Positions 26,963 through 35,545 of a DNA stretch of 64,000 nucleotides are shown in pieces. This DNA comes from Planococcus soli (GTDB lineage: Bacteria; Bacillota; Bacilli; Bacillales_A; Planococcaceae). The notes beneath the pieces are model-generated. The model was given only the letters and a program-made list of their open reading frames with translations. It did not search any database and was not told the origin of the DNA. The position numbers and the translations under genes are program-made. How positions within the stretch are numbered: the stretch's first letter is position 1; each line of letters starts with the position of its first letter. The stretch is taken from contig NZ_WXYN01000051.1 in assembly GCF_016881065.1 (NCBI RefSeq), positions 1-64,000 on the forward strand. Direction: 5' to 3'.

Positions 26963-27475
26963 ATAGAAAGGGGAAGCTTTGATGTAGGAATGGAATGTTC
27001 ACGTAGAAGAGGAGAACTATTATGTAGAAAAGAAAAACCTTCATGGAGAAGAGAGAAGTTTTGATGTAGAAGCGAGAAACTTTCATGTAGGAATGGAATC
27101 TTCATGTAGAAGAGGAGAACTATTATGTAGAAAAGAAAAACCTTCATGTAGAAGAGGGAAGCTTTGATGTAGGAATGGAAAGTTCACGTAGAAGAGGAGA
27201 ACTATCATGTAGAGAAGGAAAACCTTCATGTAGAAGAGAGAAGTTTTGATGGAGGAGTGGAACGTTCACGTAGAAGAGGAGAACTATTATGTAGAAAAGA
27301 AAAACCTTCATATAGAAGAGAGAAGCTTTGATGTAGGAATGGAACGTTCACGTAGAAGAGGAGAACTATTATGTAGAAAAGGAAAACCTTCATGTAGAAG
27401 AGAGAAGTTTTGATGTAGGAGTGGAATCTTCACGGAGAAGAGGGAAAGCTTCATGTAAAAAAGGATCCAGCTTTA
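26963..27475. repeat. Higher-order tandem array, family F (about 25 units)
   Basis: Contiguous degenerate units, each marked by ATGTAG or ACGTAG followed by a purine-rich stretch. Marker positions run 26963, 26982, 27001, 27022, 27043, 27064, 27085, 27104, 27125, 27146, 27167, 27186 and so on to 27453. Spacings are 21,21,21,19 repeated, so the marker after each 19-bp unit recurs every 82 bp (27104, 27186, 27268, 27350, 27432). Corresponding units in successive super-units are more alike than neighbours, as in a higher-order repeat. 82 is not a multiple of 3, so no frame is kept. No spacers, so it is not a CRISPR array. It lies between the convergent SLH-propeller and HEPN-like genes. Confidence 0.93.
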
Positions 27476-27521
27476 ATCACACGCCTTTCGTAGGAACCGT
27501 TTGATTAATGGATAATTCAAT

Positions 27522-27564
27522 AAAAAAACGTCTCCGGGAATCAATAAGATTCCCAGAGACGTTT
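27522..27564 (-). terminator. Terminator of the HEPN-like gene
   Basis: AAACGTCTC-GGGAATC with GATTCCC-GAGACGTTT (one mismatch, 5-nt loop); on the minus strand it ends in a run of T. Confidence 0.88.
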
Positions 27565-27576
27565 CTTCAATGCCTT

Positions 27577-28950
27577 CTATTTCTTCTCCATCGCAATCGC
27601 AAACCCCAAATACATCATCGCGTTGCGCGCTTTGAAGATATTGGACATGGCCATGCGTTCGAGTTCAATCTGCGTCATCTGGTGCTTGCGAAGGTCGCCG
27701 GTTTTGGCGATTTCGTCTTGCTTGGTGATGACTTGGACAAAGCTGCGTTCCATCTGGTCGCGCAGGAGCAGCGAGCGGACGGTGGCAAGGTTCTGTGTTT
27801 TGGATTGCTCATAGCCGAAGAGTTCTTTGGAATGCCAGAACAAGGCTTTCAGCGCGCCATTTTTGGTGTCGCGGATAAATGGCTTGAGCGGGTTTTTCGG
27901 CTGCTCGTCTTCAAACCAGATGCGCTGCATGCCGGCTCGCGGATCTTTCATGTCGAGCTGGTAGTAATGCCCGACAAATTGGGCAGTTTTCGTAAACAGC
28001 GAGAATGACTGGCGGTAGACGGTTTTCAAGCGCTCGTTGCGTTCCGGGCTCGGCTCCTGCTCCAGTGCTTCAAAGAGATTCCAGCGCAGCGCGGTGAATT
28101 CAGTGATCATCGAGTCCATGAAGGTTTCGAGGAAGACGCCGCGTTCTTTGTCATTAGCGTCTTTATGGCGATAGCTCAGCGTATCGGTTTTCATCGTGCC
28201 AACCGGATCGATTTCGTTGTCATCGTTCAGCAGAAGGTGATGCTTGGCGCACCAGTCGCGGTACTCGCGCTCGCGGCCATCGAAAAAGTTCGGTTTGTAG
28301 CTGCCGGTGACGTCGACCGGTCCGATATCCTCCAGCATTTTCACCGCAAGCTTCAGGCGGTCTTCATATAAGGCGCGGCCGTTCGTGTTGCTGATTTTAT
28401 CCACGCCTTGTCGAATCAAATCCCGTGACAAGTGGAGCGCTTCGGCTTTTTGTTCTTTGTCGAGCAGGAAAGTGGAGTAGAACAACAATCCCCAGCCACG
28501 TTCGGCATCTTTGCGCTCGTAGGATGGATCGTTTTCCGCTTCGGTCATTTGTTCCAATACATCCAGCCCATCAAGCGAGCGGCCAACGTAAATCAATGCT
28601 TCTGCGTAGTTCAGGCAGATTTGATTCCAGATAGTTGCCGGAACTTTCGTGCGGAACTGAGCATATAAGCTTTCAAACAAGAACAGCTGGCGCTGCTTCA
28701 TCGGGCTGTTCCATTCTTTTTGGAGCTGGTGCATGATGCCCATTTGGCTCGTTTCCAATAAAATAGCCAGTGGATAAGACGTTTGGCCTTCCAGGCGTTT
28801 TTTCAAATGGTCGATTATGTCATTGAGCTTTTCGGGTGCCGTGCGGGTTTTCTGAAACTGCTGCAGCAAGTGCTGTGCAGCCTGGTATACTTCCTTCAAA
28901 TCAAATTGCCCGTAATCGTCTGATTGGGCAATATCTTGTAATGTCGACAT
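27577..28950 (-). CDS. Large helical protein, probably LA2681-like HEPN family
   Basis: 457 residues from the ATG at 28950, which has AAGGAGG close upstream; the open frame continues to 29046 through a palindrome without a site. Mostly alpha-helical. The N-terminal half looks like TPR-type helices (EALIYVGRSLDGLDVLEQM; FLLDKEQKAEALHLS). The middle has PNFFDGREREYRDWCAKHH and a C-terminal helical bundle ends at FKARNAMMYLGFAIAMEK. The YRDWC block and overall size match what I recall of LA2681-like HEPN proteins. HEPN domains are often RNases in conflict systems, but I cannot point to an intact Rx4-6H motif. Stand-alone gene. Confidence 0.55.
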   Translation of the reverse strand: MSTLQDIAQSDDYGQFDLKEVYQAAQHLLQQFQKTRTAPEKLNDIIDHLKKRLEGQTSYPLAILLETSQMGIMHQLQKEWNSPMKQRQLFLFESLYAQFRTKVPATIWNQICLNYAEALIYVGRSLDGLDVLEQMTEAENDPSYERKDAERGWGLLFYSTFLLDKEQKAEALHLSRDLIRQGVDKISNTNGRALYEDRLKLAVKMLEDIGPVDVTGSYKPNFFDGREREYRDWCAKHHLLLNDDNEIDPVGTMKTDTLSYRHKDANDKERGVFLETFMDSMITEFTALRWNLFEALEQEPSPERNERLKTVYRQSFSLFTKTAQFVGHYYQLDMKDPRAGMQRIWFEDEQPKNPLKPFIRDTKNGALKALFWHSKELFGYEQSKTQNLATVRSLLLRDQMERSFVQVITKQDEIAKTGDLRKHQMTQIELERMAMSNIFKARNAMMYLGFAIAMEKK

Positions 28951-29022
28951 CGGGTTTCCTCCTTGTGTGGGTGCTTCTCTTCTTATTGTAACGAACTGTC
29001 CGGAAGGGGTCACCCTTTTTAA

Positions 29023-29047
29023 TGTGTGCGTGCCAGGCACGCACACA
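29023..29047. repeat. Perfect 12-bp-arm palindrome with GTGCC core
   Basis: TGTGTGCGTGCC, A, GGCACGCACACA. Same central GTGCC-A-GGCAC as the palindromes at 20692, 34651 and 43223. It lies between the divergent HEPN-like and SLH genes. Confidence 0.85.
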
Positions 29048-29150
29048 ATTCACTTTTTTATTTTCTGAATATTTAATAAAAATATGATGTAACCATAACT
29101 TTCAGTGTTAAAATAGAGGCAAGAAGCAAGATAACGGAGGAGTGACGATC

Positions 29151-30212
29151 GTGAAAAAACTGATGGGTGTGCTTGTCGTGCTGCTGTCATTGTTTTTGGT
29201 CTTGCCTGTTGCCGCTGCCGCGCCGGATTTACCGGAAAACCATCCGTTTTATGAAGAAATCACGTATTTAATGGAGAAAGGAGTCATTACAGGCTACCCC
29301 GATGGCACCGTCCGTCCGGATCAGGAAGTGACGCGGGCCGAGGCGGCCGTGATGATCGGGCGATTAAAAGGTTTGGATGGCACAAAACGAGCCACGCCGT
29401 TTCGTGATGTGCCGGCTGGGCATTATGCCAGCGGCTATGTTGCAGAAGCAGCTGAAGCAGGTTTTCTCAAGGGCTACGGGGACGGCACCTACCGTCCAAA
29501 CGCACCGATTATCCGCGGAGACATGGCGCTGATTGTGGAGCGGGTTTTTGATCTCGCCTTTACGTTCAATGTGTCTTTCACAGATGTGCCGCAAAACGCT
29601 TATTACACCGGCGCCATCAGCAAAATCCTGGCGGCGAACATCACCATCGGCTACCCGGACAACACGTTCCGGCCGCGCCAGGCTGTGACGCGCGGACAGT
29701 TCTCGGCTTTCCTGGCACGAGCACTGGAACCGGAATTCAAAAATGATGCAGTCATTGCACGCTCTTACCAGAAAGACAAAACCAAAGCCTATACGTACAG
29801 CATGTCTGATGGAACAACAGCTGTTCACCGGTTTGAGGATGTACCGGACCGTGGCGGGCTGACTTACGGATTCATGTGGACGGTCGAAGTGGACGGCGAC
29901 ACTTATGAATATCTGGAGCTTGAAAATCACCAGTTTTTTGCATTCGGCTACCCGTATTCGGAGTATGACGTGGCGCTCGTTTATCCGGTTCGCCTCGGCA
30001 AGACTTTTAATACAGGACTGGGCGATGAAGTGATTATCCACACCATCACCGGCGTCAATAAAACAGTCGAAACGCCCTACAAAACATTCACGAATGCAAC
30101 CGAAGTGACGACACAAGACGGCTTTAAGTATTACATGGTGGAAGGTTTTTCAACGGTCAAATCAGTTAATTTGCAAGGAGTCGTGGAAAGCGAATTGATT
30201 AGAGTTGACTAA
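29151..30212 (+). CDS. SLH-domain surface protein, tandem paralogue 1
   Basis: 353 residues with GTG start at 29151 (CGGAGGAG upstream; GTG at 29142 overlaps the site). Signal peptide (about 1-24), three SLH repeats (about 25-195; TGYPDGTVRPDQEVTRAEA, DVPAGHYASG, GYPDNTFRPRQ), then a roughly 155-residue C-terminal domain without a recognised family. It is about 60-70 percent alike, by eye, to the genes at 30282 and 31680. The C-terminal domain (TKAYTYSMSDG, EYLELENHQFFAFGYPYSEYD, TITGVNKTVETPYKTF, YYMVEGFSTV) is shared by all three. It probably is wall-bound; the role of the C-terminal domain is unknown. Confidence 0.9.
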   Translation: MKKLMGVLVVLLSLFLVLPVAAAAPDLPENHPFYEEITYLMEKGVITGYPDGTVRPDQEVTRAEAAVMIGRLKGLDGTKRATPFRDVPAGHYASGYVAEAAEAGFLKGYGDGTYRPNAPIIRGDMALIVERVFDLAFTFNVSFTDVPQNAYYTGAISKILAANITIGYPDNTFRPRQAVTRGQFSAFLARALEPEFKNDAVIARSYQKDKTKAYTYSMSDGTTAVHRFEDVPDRGGLTYGFMWTVEVDGDTYEYLELENHQFFAFGYPYSEYDVALVYPVRLGKTFNTGLGDEVIIHTITGVNKTVETPYKTFTNATEVTTQDGFKYYMVEGFSTVKSVNLQGVVESELIRVD

Positions 30213-30281
30213 AAAAGCGTGAACTTCCGCTGCCGGCTGGTGAAGGCTTGTCAAAGCTTTTCAGGCGAAGGGGTGTTGGAT

Positions 30282-31343
30282 GTGAAGAAGACAATGCAGT
30301 TTATTGCCATTGTACTGTCACTGTTCCTGTTTTTACCTGCTGCTTCAGCTGTTACGGACTTGTCAGAGAATCACATGTTTTACGAAGAAATCAATTACTT
30401 AATAGACAAAGGGGTGGTGAAAGGCTACTCGGATGGCACTATTCGTCCTGATCGTTCTTTGAACCGTGCCGAGGCAGCTGTGATGATTGGACGGTTAAAA
30501 GGATTAGATGGCACACCGCAAAAGACGCCATTCCGTGATGTACCTGCTGGCCATTATGCCAGTGGCTATATTGCTAATGCGGCAGAAGCTGGCTATGTTC
30601 TGGGGCATTCGGATGGCACTTACCGGCCGGATGTGGCTATTACTCGCAACGATATGGCTCTGGTTGCCGAGCGTGTATTCGACTTGAATTACTTTTACTT
30701 TTATGGCATTAAAGATAGTCCAGACGATCTTCCTGACTTTCAAGCTGTCAGCAAGGTCTTTGCGGCGAGTATTGCCATTGGCTATCCTGATGGTACATTC
30801 CGTCCACTGCAGGAAGGAACGCGAGGCCAGTTCTCTGCTTTTTTGGCACGTGCACTGGAACCGAAATTTAAGAACAAAGCATCCATCGCCCACTCCTACC
30901 AGCGGGATAAAACCAAAACCTACACGTACCGGATGGAAAATGACAATGTAGGGGTAGCCCGTTTTGTGAAAGTCCCTGCTTTAGAAGGGCAAGAAGATGA
31001 ATTTGTCTGGGAAACCAGGGTCGGTGAAGAGCGGTATCATGAGTTGGAGTATGAAAATACTGAGGGATTTGCGGTTGGCAGTACGTATTCGGAATATAGT
31101 AGCTATTTAACTTATCCCGTTCAAGACGACAAATTATTTCTAGCTGGCTATAATCCAGCAGTAGTCCTCTACACCATAACGGGTGTCGATAAATCGGTGA
31201 AAACCGAATATCAGACTTTTATTGATGCGGTAGAAGTGACTACGGATGACGGAGGAGTGTATTACATGGTGGAAGGCTTTTCAGTGGTGAAATGGATCAA
31301 AAGTGATGGAACTGTTTCTAAAGAACTGATGGATGTCGAATAA
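30282..31343 (+). CDS. SLH-domain surface protein, tandem paralogue 2
   Basis: 353 residues with GTG 30282; GAAGGGGTG precedes it and the open frame upstream (30219) lacks a site. Same plan as paralogue 1: signal peptide, three SLH repeats (KGYSDGTIRPDR, GHSDGTYRPD, IGYPDGTFRPLQ) and the shared C-terminal domain (YTYRMENDN, YHELEYENTEGFAVGSTYSEY, TITGVDKSVKTEYQTF, YYMVEGFSVVKWI). It begins 69 nt after paralogue 1, and no terminator separates them, so they may be co-transcribed. Its GC content is visibly lower than its neighbours. Confidence 0.9.
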   Translation: MKKTMQFIAIVLSLFLFLPAASAVTDLSENHMFYEEINYLIDKGVVKGYSDGTIRPDRSLNRAEAAVMIGRLKGLDGTPQKTPFRDVPAGHYASGYIANAAEAGYVLGHSDGTYRPDVAITRNDMALVAERVFDLNYFYFYGIKDSPDDLPDFQAVSKVFAASIAIGYPDGTFRPLQEGTRGQFSAFLARALEPKFKNKASIAHSYQRDKTKTYTYRMENDNVGVARFVKVPALEGQEDEFVWETRVGEERYHELEYENTEGFAVGSTYSEYSSYLTYPVQDDKLFLAGYNPAVVLYTITGVDKSVKTEYQTFIDAVEVTTDDGGVYYMVEGFSVVKWIKSDGTVSKELMDVE

Positions 31344-31374
31344 AATGGCGCACCGCTTTCCTCTTTGCAGGACC

Positions 31375-31650
31375 GCGATAGCGATGAATACCTGGAACTT
31401 GAAAATCGCCAACTCTTTGCATTTCCGTATTTCGGGTAAGATGTCGCGCTTGTTTGACCGGTACGAGTCGGCCAAACATCCGATCACGGATCAGGGGATG
31501 AAACCATCATACACAATCACTTGCATCAATAAACTTGTTAACGCTTCCTCCTTTACATTCGCCAATGCGATAGAAGGGAAGACCCAGGACAGCTTCTCAA
31601 TTAATGAGAAAAAAGTAGTAGAAATCAAGTTAATAAGGGTTGGATTATGG
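31375..31650 (+). pseudogene. Relic of a fourth tandem SLH paralogue (C-terminal domain)
   Basis: Between paralogues 2 and 3, translated pieces match the shared C-terminal domain: DSDEYLELENRQLFAF, then DVALV and PV after in-frame stops (TAA, TGA), TITCINK after a frameshift, FTFANAIEGKTQDSF, and VVEIKLIRVG at the end. The corresponding segments of paralogue 1 are TYEYLELENHQFFAF, DVALVYPV, TITGVNK, KTFTNATEVTTQDGF and VVESELIRVD. Order and spacing are kept. The SLH part is gone. This is a decayed gene copy, not a functional open frame. Confidence 0.88.
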
Positions 31651-31679
31651 GTATTGATTGAGAGTGAAGGAGTGTTAAC

Positions 31680-32750
31680 ATGAAGAAAACATTTAAATTT
31701 TTGATGATTGTATTATCCATATTCCTGATTTTCCCTAGCGTGAACACAGCACAAGCTGACTCGGATTTGCAGGAAAGCCATCCGTTTTATGAAGAGATCA
31801 TGTACTTGATGGACAAAGGTGTCGTGACCGGCTATCCGGATGGCAGCATCCGTCCAGATCGTGTGGTGACGCGTGCCGAGGCTGCAGTGATGATCGGACG
31901 GGTGAAAGATTTGAATGAAACGAAAAGAGAGACGCCATTCAGTGACGTGCCGGCTGGGCATTACGCCAGCGGTTCGATCGCAGAAGCGGCTCAAGCCGGT
32001 TATATTATCGGCTACAAAGACGGCACCTACCGTCCGAATCAACCTGTTTCGCGCGGCGACATGGCGTTGATTATCCAGCGTGTCTTTGATTTGAATTTCA
32101 TCTATTTCCATGACATCAAAGACGTACCGGACGAGGCTTATTATTACGACGCCATTACCCGATTAATTGCGGCGAACATCGCCATCGGCTATCCCGACAG
32201 CACGTTCCGTCCGAAAGTTGAAGTGACGCGTGCCCAGTTCTCTGCATTCCTGGCCCGTGCACTGGAGCCTGAATTCAAGAACGATGCGTCCATTGCCGAC
32301 TCGTACAAGCGGGATAAAACGAAAACTTACACGTACCTCCGAAATGGCAGAGGGGAAAGTGTGGACCGCTTTGTAAAAGTGCCGGGAACTGACGGCGGAG
32401 AAGAGCAGTTTGTTTGGGAAACCCAAATCGGGGAAGAACGCTACCCGGAACTCGAATACGAAACGTATGAGGAATTTGCCATCGGCTATCCGTATTCAGA
32501 TCACAATGCACATTTGGTTTATCCGATAGAAGTAGGCAAAACCTTTATTGCAGGCTATAATCCGGATGCAATCTACTACACGATCACCGGCGTCAACAAA
32601 ACCGTTGAAACCGAGTACCAAACATTCACCAACGCTGTCGAAATTAGCACTCCTGATGGCGGAAAGTATTATATGGTCGAAGGCTACGCGGTCGTGAAGT
32701 GGATCGAAGCGGATGGCACGGTTTATTCGGAGTTGAAGAGTGTGGAGTAA
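31680..32750 (+). CDS. SLH-domain surface protein, tandem paralogue 3
   Basis: 356 residues, ATG with GAAGGAG upstream. Signal peptide (about 1-26), three SLH repeats (TGYPDGSIRPDRVVTRAEA, DVPAGHYASGSI, IGYPDSTFRPKVEVTRAQ) and the same C-terminal domain (TYTYLRNGRGE, YPELEYETYEEFAIGYPYSDHN, TITGVNKTVETEYQTF, YYMVEGYAVVKWIE). It is closest to paralogue 2 in the C-terminal domain. It ends the cluster with a strong terminator. Confidence 0.92.
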   Translation: MKKTFKFLMIVLSIFLIFPSVNTAQADSDLQESHPFYEEIMYLMDKGVVTGYPDGSIRPDRVVTRAEAAVMIGRVKDLNETKRETPFSDVPAGHYASGSIAEAAQAGYIIGYKDGTYRPNQPVSRGDMALIIQRVFDLNFIYFHDIKDVPDEAYYYDAITRLIAANIAIGYPDSTFRPKVEVTRAQFSAFLARALEPEFKNDASIADSYKRDKTKTYTYLRNGRGESVDRFVKVPGTDGGEEQFVWETQIGEERYPELEYETYEEFAIGYPYSDHNAHLVYPIEVGKTFIAGYNPDAIYYTITGVNKTVETEYQTFTNAVEISTPDGGKYYMVEGYAVVKWIEADGTVYSELKSVE

Positions 32751-32759
32751 GTTTTTGAA

Positions 32760-32801
32760 GAAGCTCAGTTTCAGGTGGAAACCTGGAATTGGGCTTTTTT
32801 G
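32760..32801 (+). terminator. Terminator of the SLH cluster
   Basis: AAGCTCAGTTTCAGGT pairs with ACCTGGAATTGGGCTT (four non-canonical or G-T positions) around GGAA, followed by TTTT. Confidence 0.82.
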
Positions 32802-32812
32802 TCGAGCGGTGG

Positions 32813-32916
32813 GGATTATGCACGGTAGAAGCAGAATATGCACGTTCATTGGAACTTATGCACGTTCAGCAGAAGTTATGAACGATCAAGAAGAAATATG
32901 CACGCTTGGGGGGCAA
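32813..32916. repeat. 20-bp tandem array, family G (5 units)
   Basis: TATG marks recur at 32817, 32837, 32857, 32877 and 32897, exactly 20 bp apart. The core is TATGCACGTTCA, followed by a variable purine-rich part. No spacers. It follows the terminator of the SLH cluster and precedes the nitroreductase gene. Confidence 0.88.
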
Positions 32917-33083
32917 AAGCTAGGTATTCTTCGGCTCCATCGTTTCCGCACCGATCAGAAGCAAGCGGTTCAAAACAGTTGCATATTCTTTTTCACGGGT
33001 TTATATTAAATGAGGCATCAATCATTGAGAGGTCAATTAATAGCTTCTCATAATAAATGAACAAAAAAAGGAGCACTTATACC

Positions 33084-33722
33084 ATGCAAACCCTACAAAA
33101 AACTAATAATTTCAATGAAATCGTAAACGGACGCCGTTCGATCAAGCAGTATGACCCAAGCGTGAAAATTAGTCGGGAGGAAATGAGTGAAATTCTGGAG
33201 CAAGCTTCAAAAGCTCCGTCTTCCATCAACATGCAGCCATGGCGCTTTCTTGTCATCGACAGCGACGAAGCGAAAGAAAAGCTGGCACCTCTTGCTTCAT
33301 TCAACCTCGACAAAGTCATGAGTTCTTCCGCAGTCATCGCTATTTTTGGCGACCGCCAAAACTTCGACTATGCTGAGGAAATCTACGGCAAAGCAGTGGA
33401 ACACGGCTTTATGCCGGAGGAAGTGAAAGAATTCCAACTGAACTATTTTAAGCCCTTGTATGAAGGGATTTCTGATGAACAAATGAAGGATATTGTCATG
33501 CTGGATTCCGGGCTTGTGGCCATGCAGCTGATGCTGGTCGCCCGAGCTTACGGATACGATACTAATCCAATCGGCGGCTACGAGAAAGACAAGATTGCCG
33601 AAGCTTTCGGCATGGAAAAAGACCGCTACATTCCAGTGATGCTTCTCACAATCGGCAAAGCGCTGAACGAAGGCTTCCAATCATACCGTTTGCCTGTGGA
33701 CACCATCACGACTTGGAGATAA
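33084..33722 (+). CDS. Nitroreductase-family FMN oxidoreductase
   Basis: 212 residues from ATG 33084, with AAGGAG 10 nt upstream; an in-frame ATG at 33057 has no site. GRRSIKQYDP near the N-terminus, the FMN-binding APSSINMQPWRFLVI and the late NPIGGYEKDKIAEAFGM are typical of YodC/YfkO-type nitroreductases. They reduce nitro compounds or quinones with NAD(P)H. A MarR regulator and an ABM-domain protein follow on the same strand, a grouping common in responses to quinones or reactive electrophiles. Confidence 0.92.
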   Translation: MQTLQKTNNFNEIVNGRRSIKQYDPSVKISREEMSEILEQASKAPSSINMQPWRFLVIDSDEAKEKLAPLASFNLDKVMSSSAVIAIFGDRQNFDYAEEIYGKAVEHGFMPEEVKEFQLNYFKPLYEGISDEQMKDIVMLDSGLVAMQLMLVARAYGYDTNPIGGYEKDKIAEAFGMEKDRYIPVMLLTIGKALNEGFQSYRLPVDTITTWR

Positions 33723-33832
33723 ACGAACGGCGGCTTCGCTCTCTTGAGTATTCGTCTGTTGTGTATTATATTTGACTGGTCAATGGATAGTGAACATCGC
33801 TATGAATTGGCTAGCAGGCAGGAGGTCAATTT

Positions 33833-34261
33833 ATGTCGTGTTCATTTTCAAAGCAGGAACAAATTCTGCAGCAGTTTAAAGGGCTGACAAATCAAATCAG
33901 CCCGAAGTTTGAACGCTGTACCGGCATTAGTGCATCGCGCTATGAACTGTTGTCGCAGCTCTACAACACAGAAGAAATCAACCAGTCGACGCTTCAAAAA
34001 GCGGTCAATATCGATGGGGCTGCGATTACCCGCCATCTCAAACAGCTTGAAACGAGCGGCATGGTGGCGAGACGCAGAAACCCGGACGACAACCGGGTGA
34101 TCTTTGTCAGCCTGACCGAAGAAGGACGGCAACGGATCGTCGAATACCGGAAAGAAAACATGGGCTTTGTGAAACAAATGCTCCATGACTTTACGCCCGA
34201 AGAAGTCGATGCGCTTTCTGACATGATGGAGCGCATGCAAACGAATATTAGTGAATACTGA
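33833..34261 (+). CDS. MarR-family transcriptional regulator
   Basis: 142 residues, ATG with AGGAGG upstream. Winged helix (STLQKAVNIDGAAITRHLKQLETSGMV and RRRNPDDNRVIFVSLTEEGR) between the helices of the dimer interface. Cys3 and Cys29 could serve as redox-sensitive residues as in some MarR proteins; that is inference. It lies between the nitroreductase and the ABM gene and probably controls one or both. Confidence 0.93.
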   Translation: MSCSFSKQEQILQQFKGLTNQISPKFERCTGISASRYELLSQLYNTEEINQSTLQKAVNIDGAAITRHLKQLETSGMVARRRNPDDNRVIFVSLTEEGRQRIVEYRKENMGFVKQMLHDFTPEEVDALSDMMERMQTNISEY

Positions 34262-34282
34262 AACACAAAATACGATTAGAGG

Positions 34283-34594
34283 ATGATGGATTTTATGACA
34301 ATGATTATTCACGCGCACTTGCAGGTAAAACCCGATCAAGAACAAGCATTCTTAGACGCATGCAAAACATTGGTCGAAGCGTCACGCTTAGAAGTCGGCA
34401 ACCTTAGCTACGATTTGATGAAGTCTGTAGAAAAAGCAGGCCACTTCACCATGGTCGAAACGTGGAAAGATGCAGAAGCCATTGCAGCCCATAACACAAG
34501 CGAACATTTCACTGCGTTTGGCCAAAAAGCGCCAGCGTTCATGGCTGCACCGATGGAACTGAAGGTGTTCAGCGGAGAGCCTGTAAAATTATAA
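34283..34594 (+). CDS. Antibiotic-biosynthesis-monooxygenase (ABM) domain protein
   Basis: 103 residues, a single ferredoxin-like ABM fold: IIHAHLQVKPDQEQAFLDACK, GNLSYDLMKS, FTMVETWKDAEAIAAHNTSEHF. Family members include quinol monooxygenase YgiN and similar small dimeric enzymes. ATG codons at 34283, 34286 and 34295 are all possible; 34295 (MTMIIHAH) has AGAGG 12 nt before it. It follows the MarR gene by about 20 nt and is probably in its operon. Confidence 0.88.
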   Translation: MMDFMTMIIHAHLQVKPDQEQAFLDACKTLVEASRLEVGNLSYDLMKSVEKAGHFTMVETWKDAEAIAAHNTSEHFTAFGQKAPAFMAAPMELKVFSGEPVKL

Positions 34595-34610
34595 ACACAC
34601 TGATCGTTTT

Positions 34611-34648
34611 CACCGCCCTGCTTTTAGCAGGGCGGTGATTTTTTTTAT
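34611..34648 (+). terminator. Terminator of the MarR-ABM operon
   Basis: CACCGCCCTGC / GCAGGGCGGTG, 11-bp perfect stem with a 5-nt loop, followed by eight T. Confidence 0.93.
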
Positions 34649-34650
34649 GG

Positions 34651-34674
34651 TTAATTGTGTGGGTGCCTGGCACC
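34651..34674. repeat. Half-length GGTGCC palindrome
   Basis: TTAATTGTGTGG leads into GGTGCC-T-GGCACC (34662-34674). The right outer arm is missing. The left half is almost identical to the one at 43223, and both follow directly behind a terminator T-run. Confidence 0.75.
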
Positions 34675-34713
34675 TCTTTTTATGAAAGTTTATAATCAAA
34701 ATATAAAATTAAG

Positions 34714-34742
34714 TTGAAAGTTAGTTGTCAAAATGGTATAGT
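34714..34742 (+). promoter_or_regulatory. Housekeeping promoter of the sialic-acid cluster
   Basis: TTGAAA (34714-34719), 17-bp spacer, TATAGT (34737-34742): a near-consensus sigma-A promoter about 100 bp upstream of nanE. The long leader would leave room for an RpiR-type operator. Confidence 0.75.
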
Positions 34743-34843
34743 TCGATTAATAAAATATTTCGACAAAAGACTTGGAGGCGGATAACTGCATCACAGAACG
34801 CAATAGAAATAACTATTGAAGATACTAGATAGGGAGTTTTCAA

Positions 34844-35545
34844 ATGACGATTTTAGAACAGATGCACAATAAACTAATCGTTTCCTGTCAGGCGTTGGAG
34901 AATGAGCCGCTTCATGATCCATACATCATGGGGAAGATGGCTTTAGCAGCAAAGATGGGCGGCGCTGAAGGAATTCGTGCCAATACGGTGAAAGACATTC
35001 AGGCGATCAAGAAAGAAGTTGACTTGCCCATTATCGGCATCATTAAACAGGATTATCCAGGAAGCAATGTGTACATCACGTCGACGATAAAGGAAATTGA
35101 TGCACTTTATCAGGAAGGCGTCGACATCATCGCAATGGATGCGACCAAGCAGAGGAGGCCGGATGGGCGGAGTTTCGAAGAGTTCTTTTCCGAAGTGAAG
35201 TCAAAATATCCGAGTCAGCTCTTTATGGCTGATGTCTCAACAATCGAGGAAGCAATGATCGCTGAACAGGCTGGTGTGGATATTGCAGCACCGACTTTAG
35301 CGGGCTATACACCGTATTCGATCGGCACGGTTCCTTTAGAACTGGTGAAGAAGATGGCCGATCAGCTGACAATTCCTGTAATTGCTGAAGGGAATTTTGA
35401 CACACCTGAGAAAGCGCAATTAGCACTTGGGGCAGGCGCATATTGTGTCGTTGTTGGAAGCGCTATCACGCGTCCGCAGTTGATTACTGAGAAATTTGCA
35501 AAAGCGATAGAAGAAAAAACAGAAAAGGGACAGGTGATGAAATGA
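34844..35545 (+). CDS. nanE: N-acetylmannosamine-6-phosphate 2-epimerase
   Basis: 233 residues, TIM barrel. [16 protein letters not shown] at the N-terminus, [37 protein letters not shown] and [15 protein letters not shown] are typical NanE blocks, and the catalytic lysine lies in the GIIKQDY region. It converts ManNAc-6-P to GlcNAc-6-P in sialic acid breakdown. First gene of the cluster; its stop overlaps the nanA start (ATGA). AGGGAG precedes the ATG. Confidence 0.95.
   Translation: MTILEQMHNKLIVSCQALENEPLHDPYIMGKMALAAKMGGAEGIRANTVKDIQAIKKEVDLPIIGIIKQDYPGSNVYITSTIKEIDALYQEGVDIIAMDATKQRRPDGRSFEEFFSEVKSKYPSQLFMADVSTIEEAMIAEQAGVDIAAPTLAGYTPYSIGTVPLELVKKMADQLTIPVIAEGNFDTPEKAQLALGAGAYCVVVGSAITRPQLITEKFAKAIEEKTEKGQVMK

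Noticed and set aside
26754-27147. Minus-strand open frames over the higher-order array giving leucine/phenylalanine-rich peptides with a 7-residue period
   Set aside because: The 21-bp unit equals seven codons, so long frames arise by chance. The 19-bp units shift the frame every 82 bp.
26963-27475. CRISPR array
   Set aside because: Units touch one another with no unique spacers, unit length is only 19-21 bp, and no cas genes are present.
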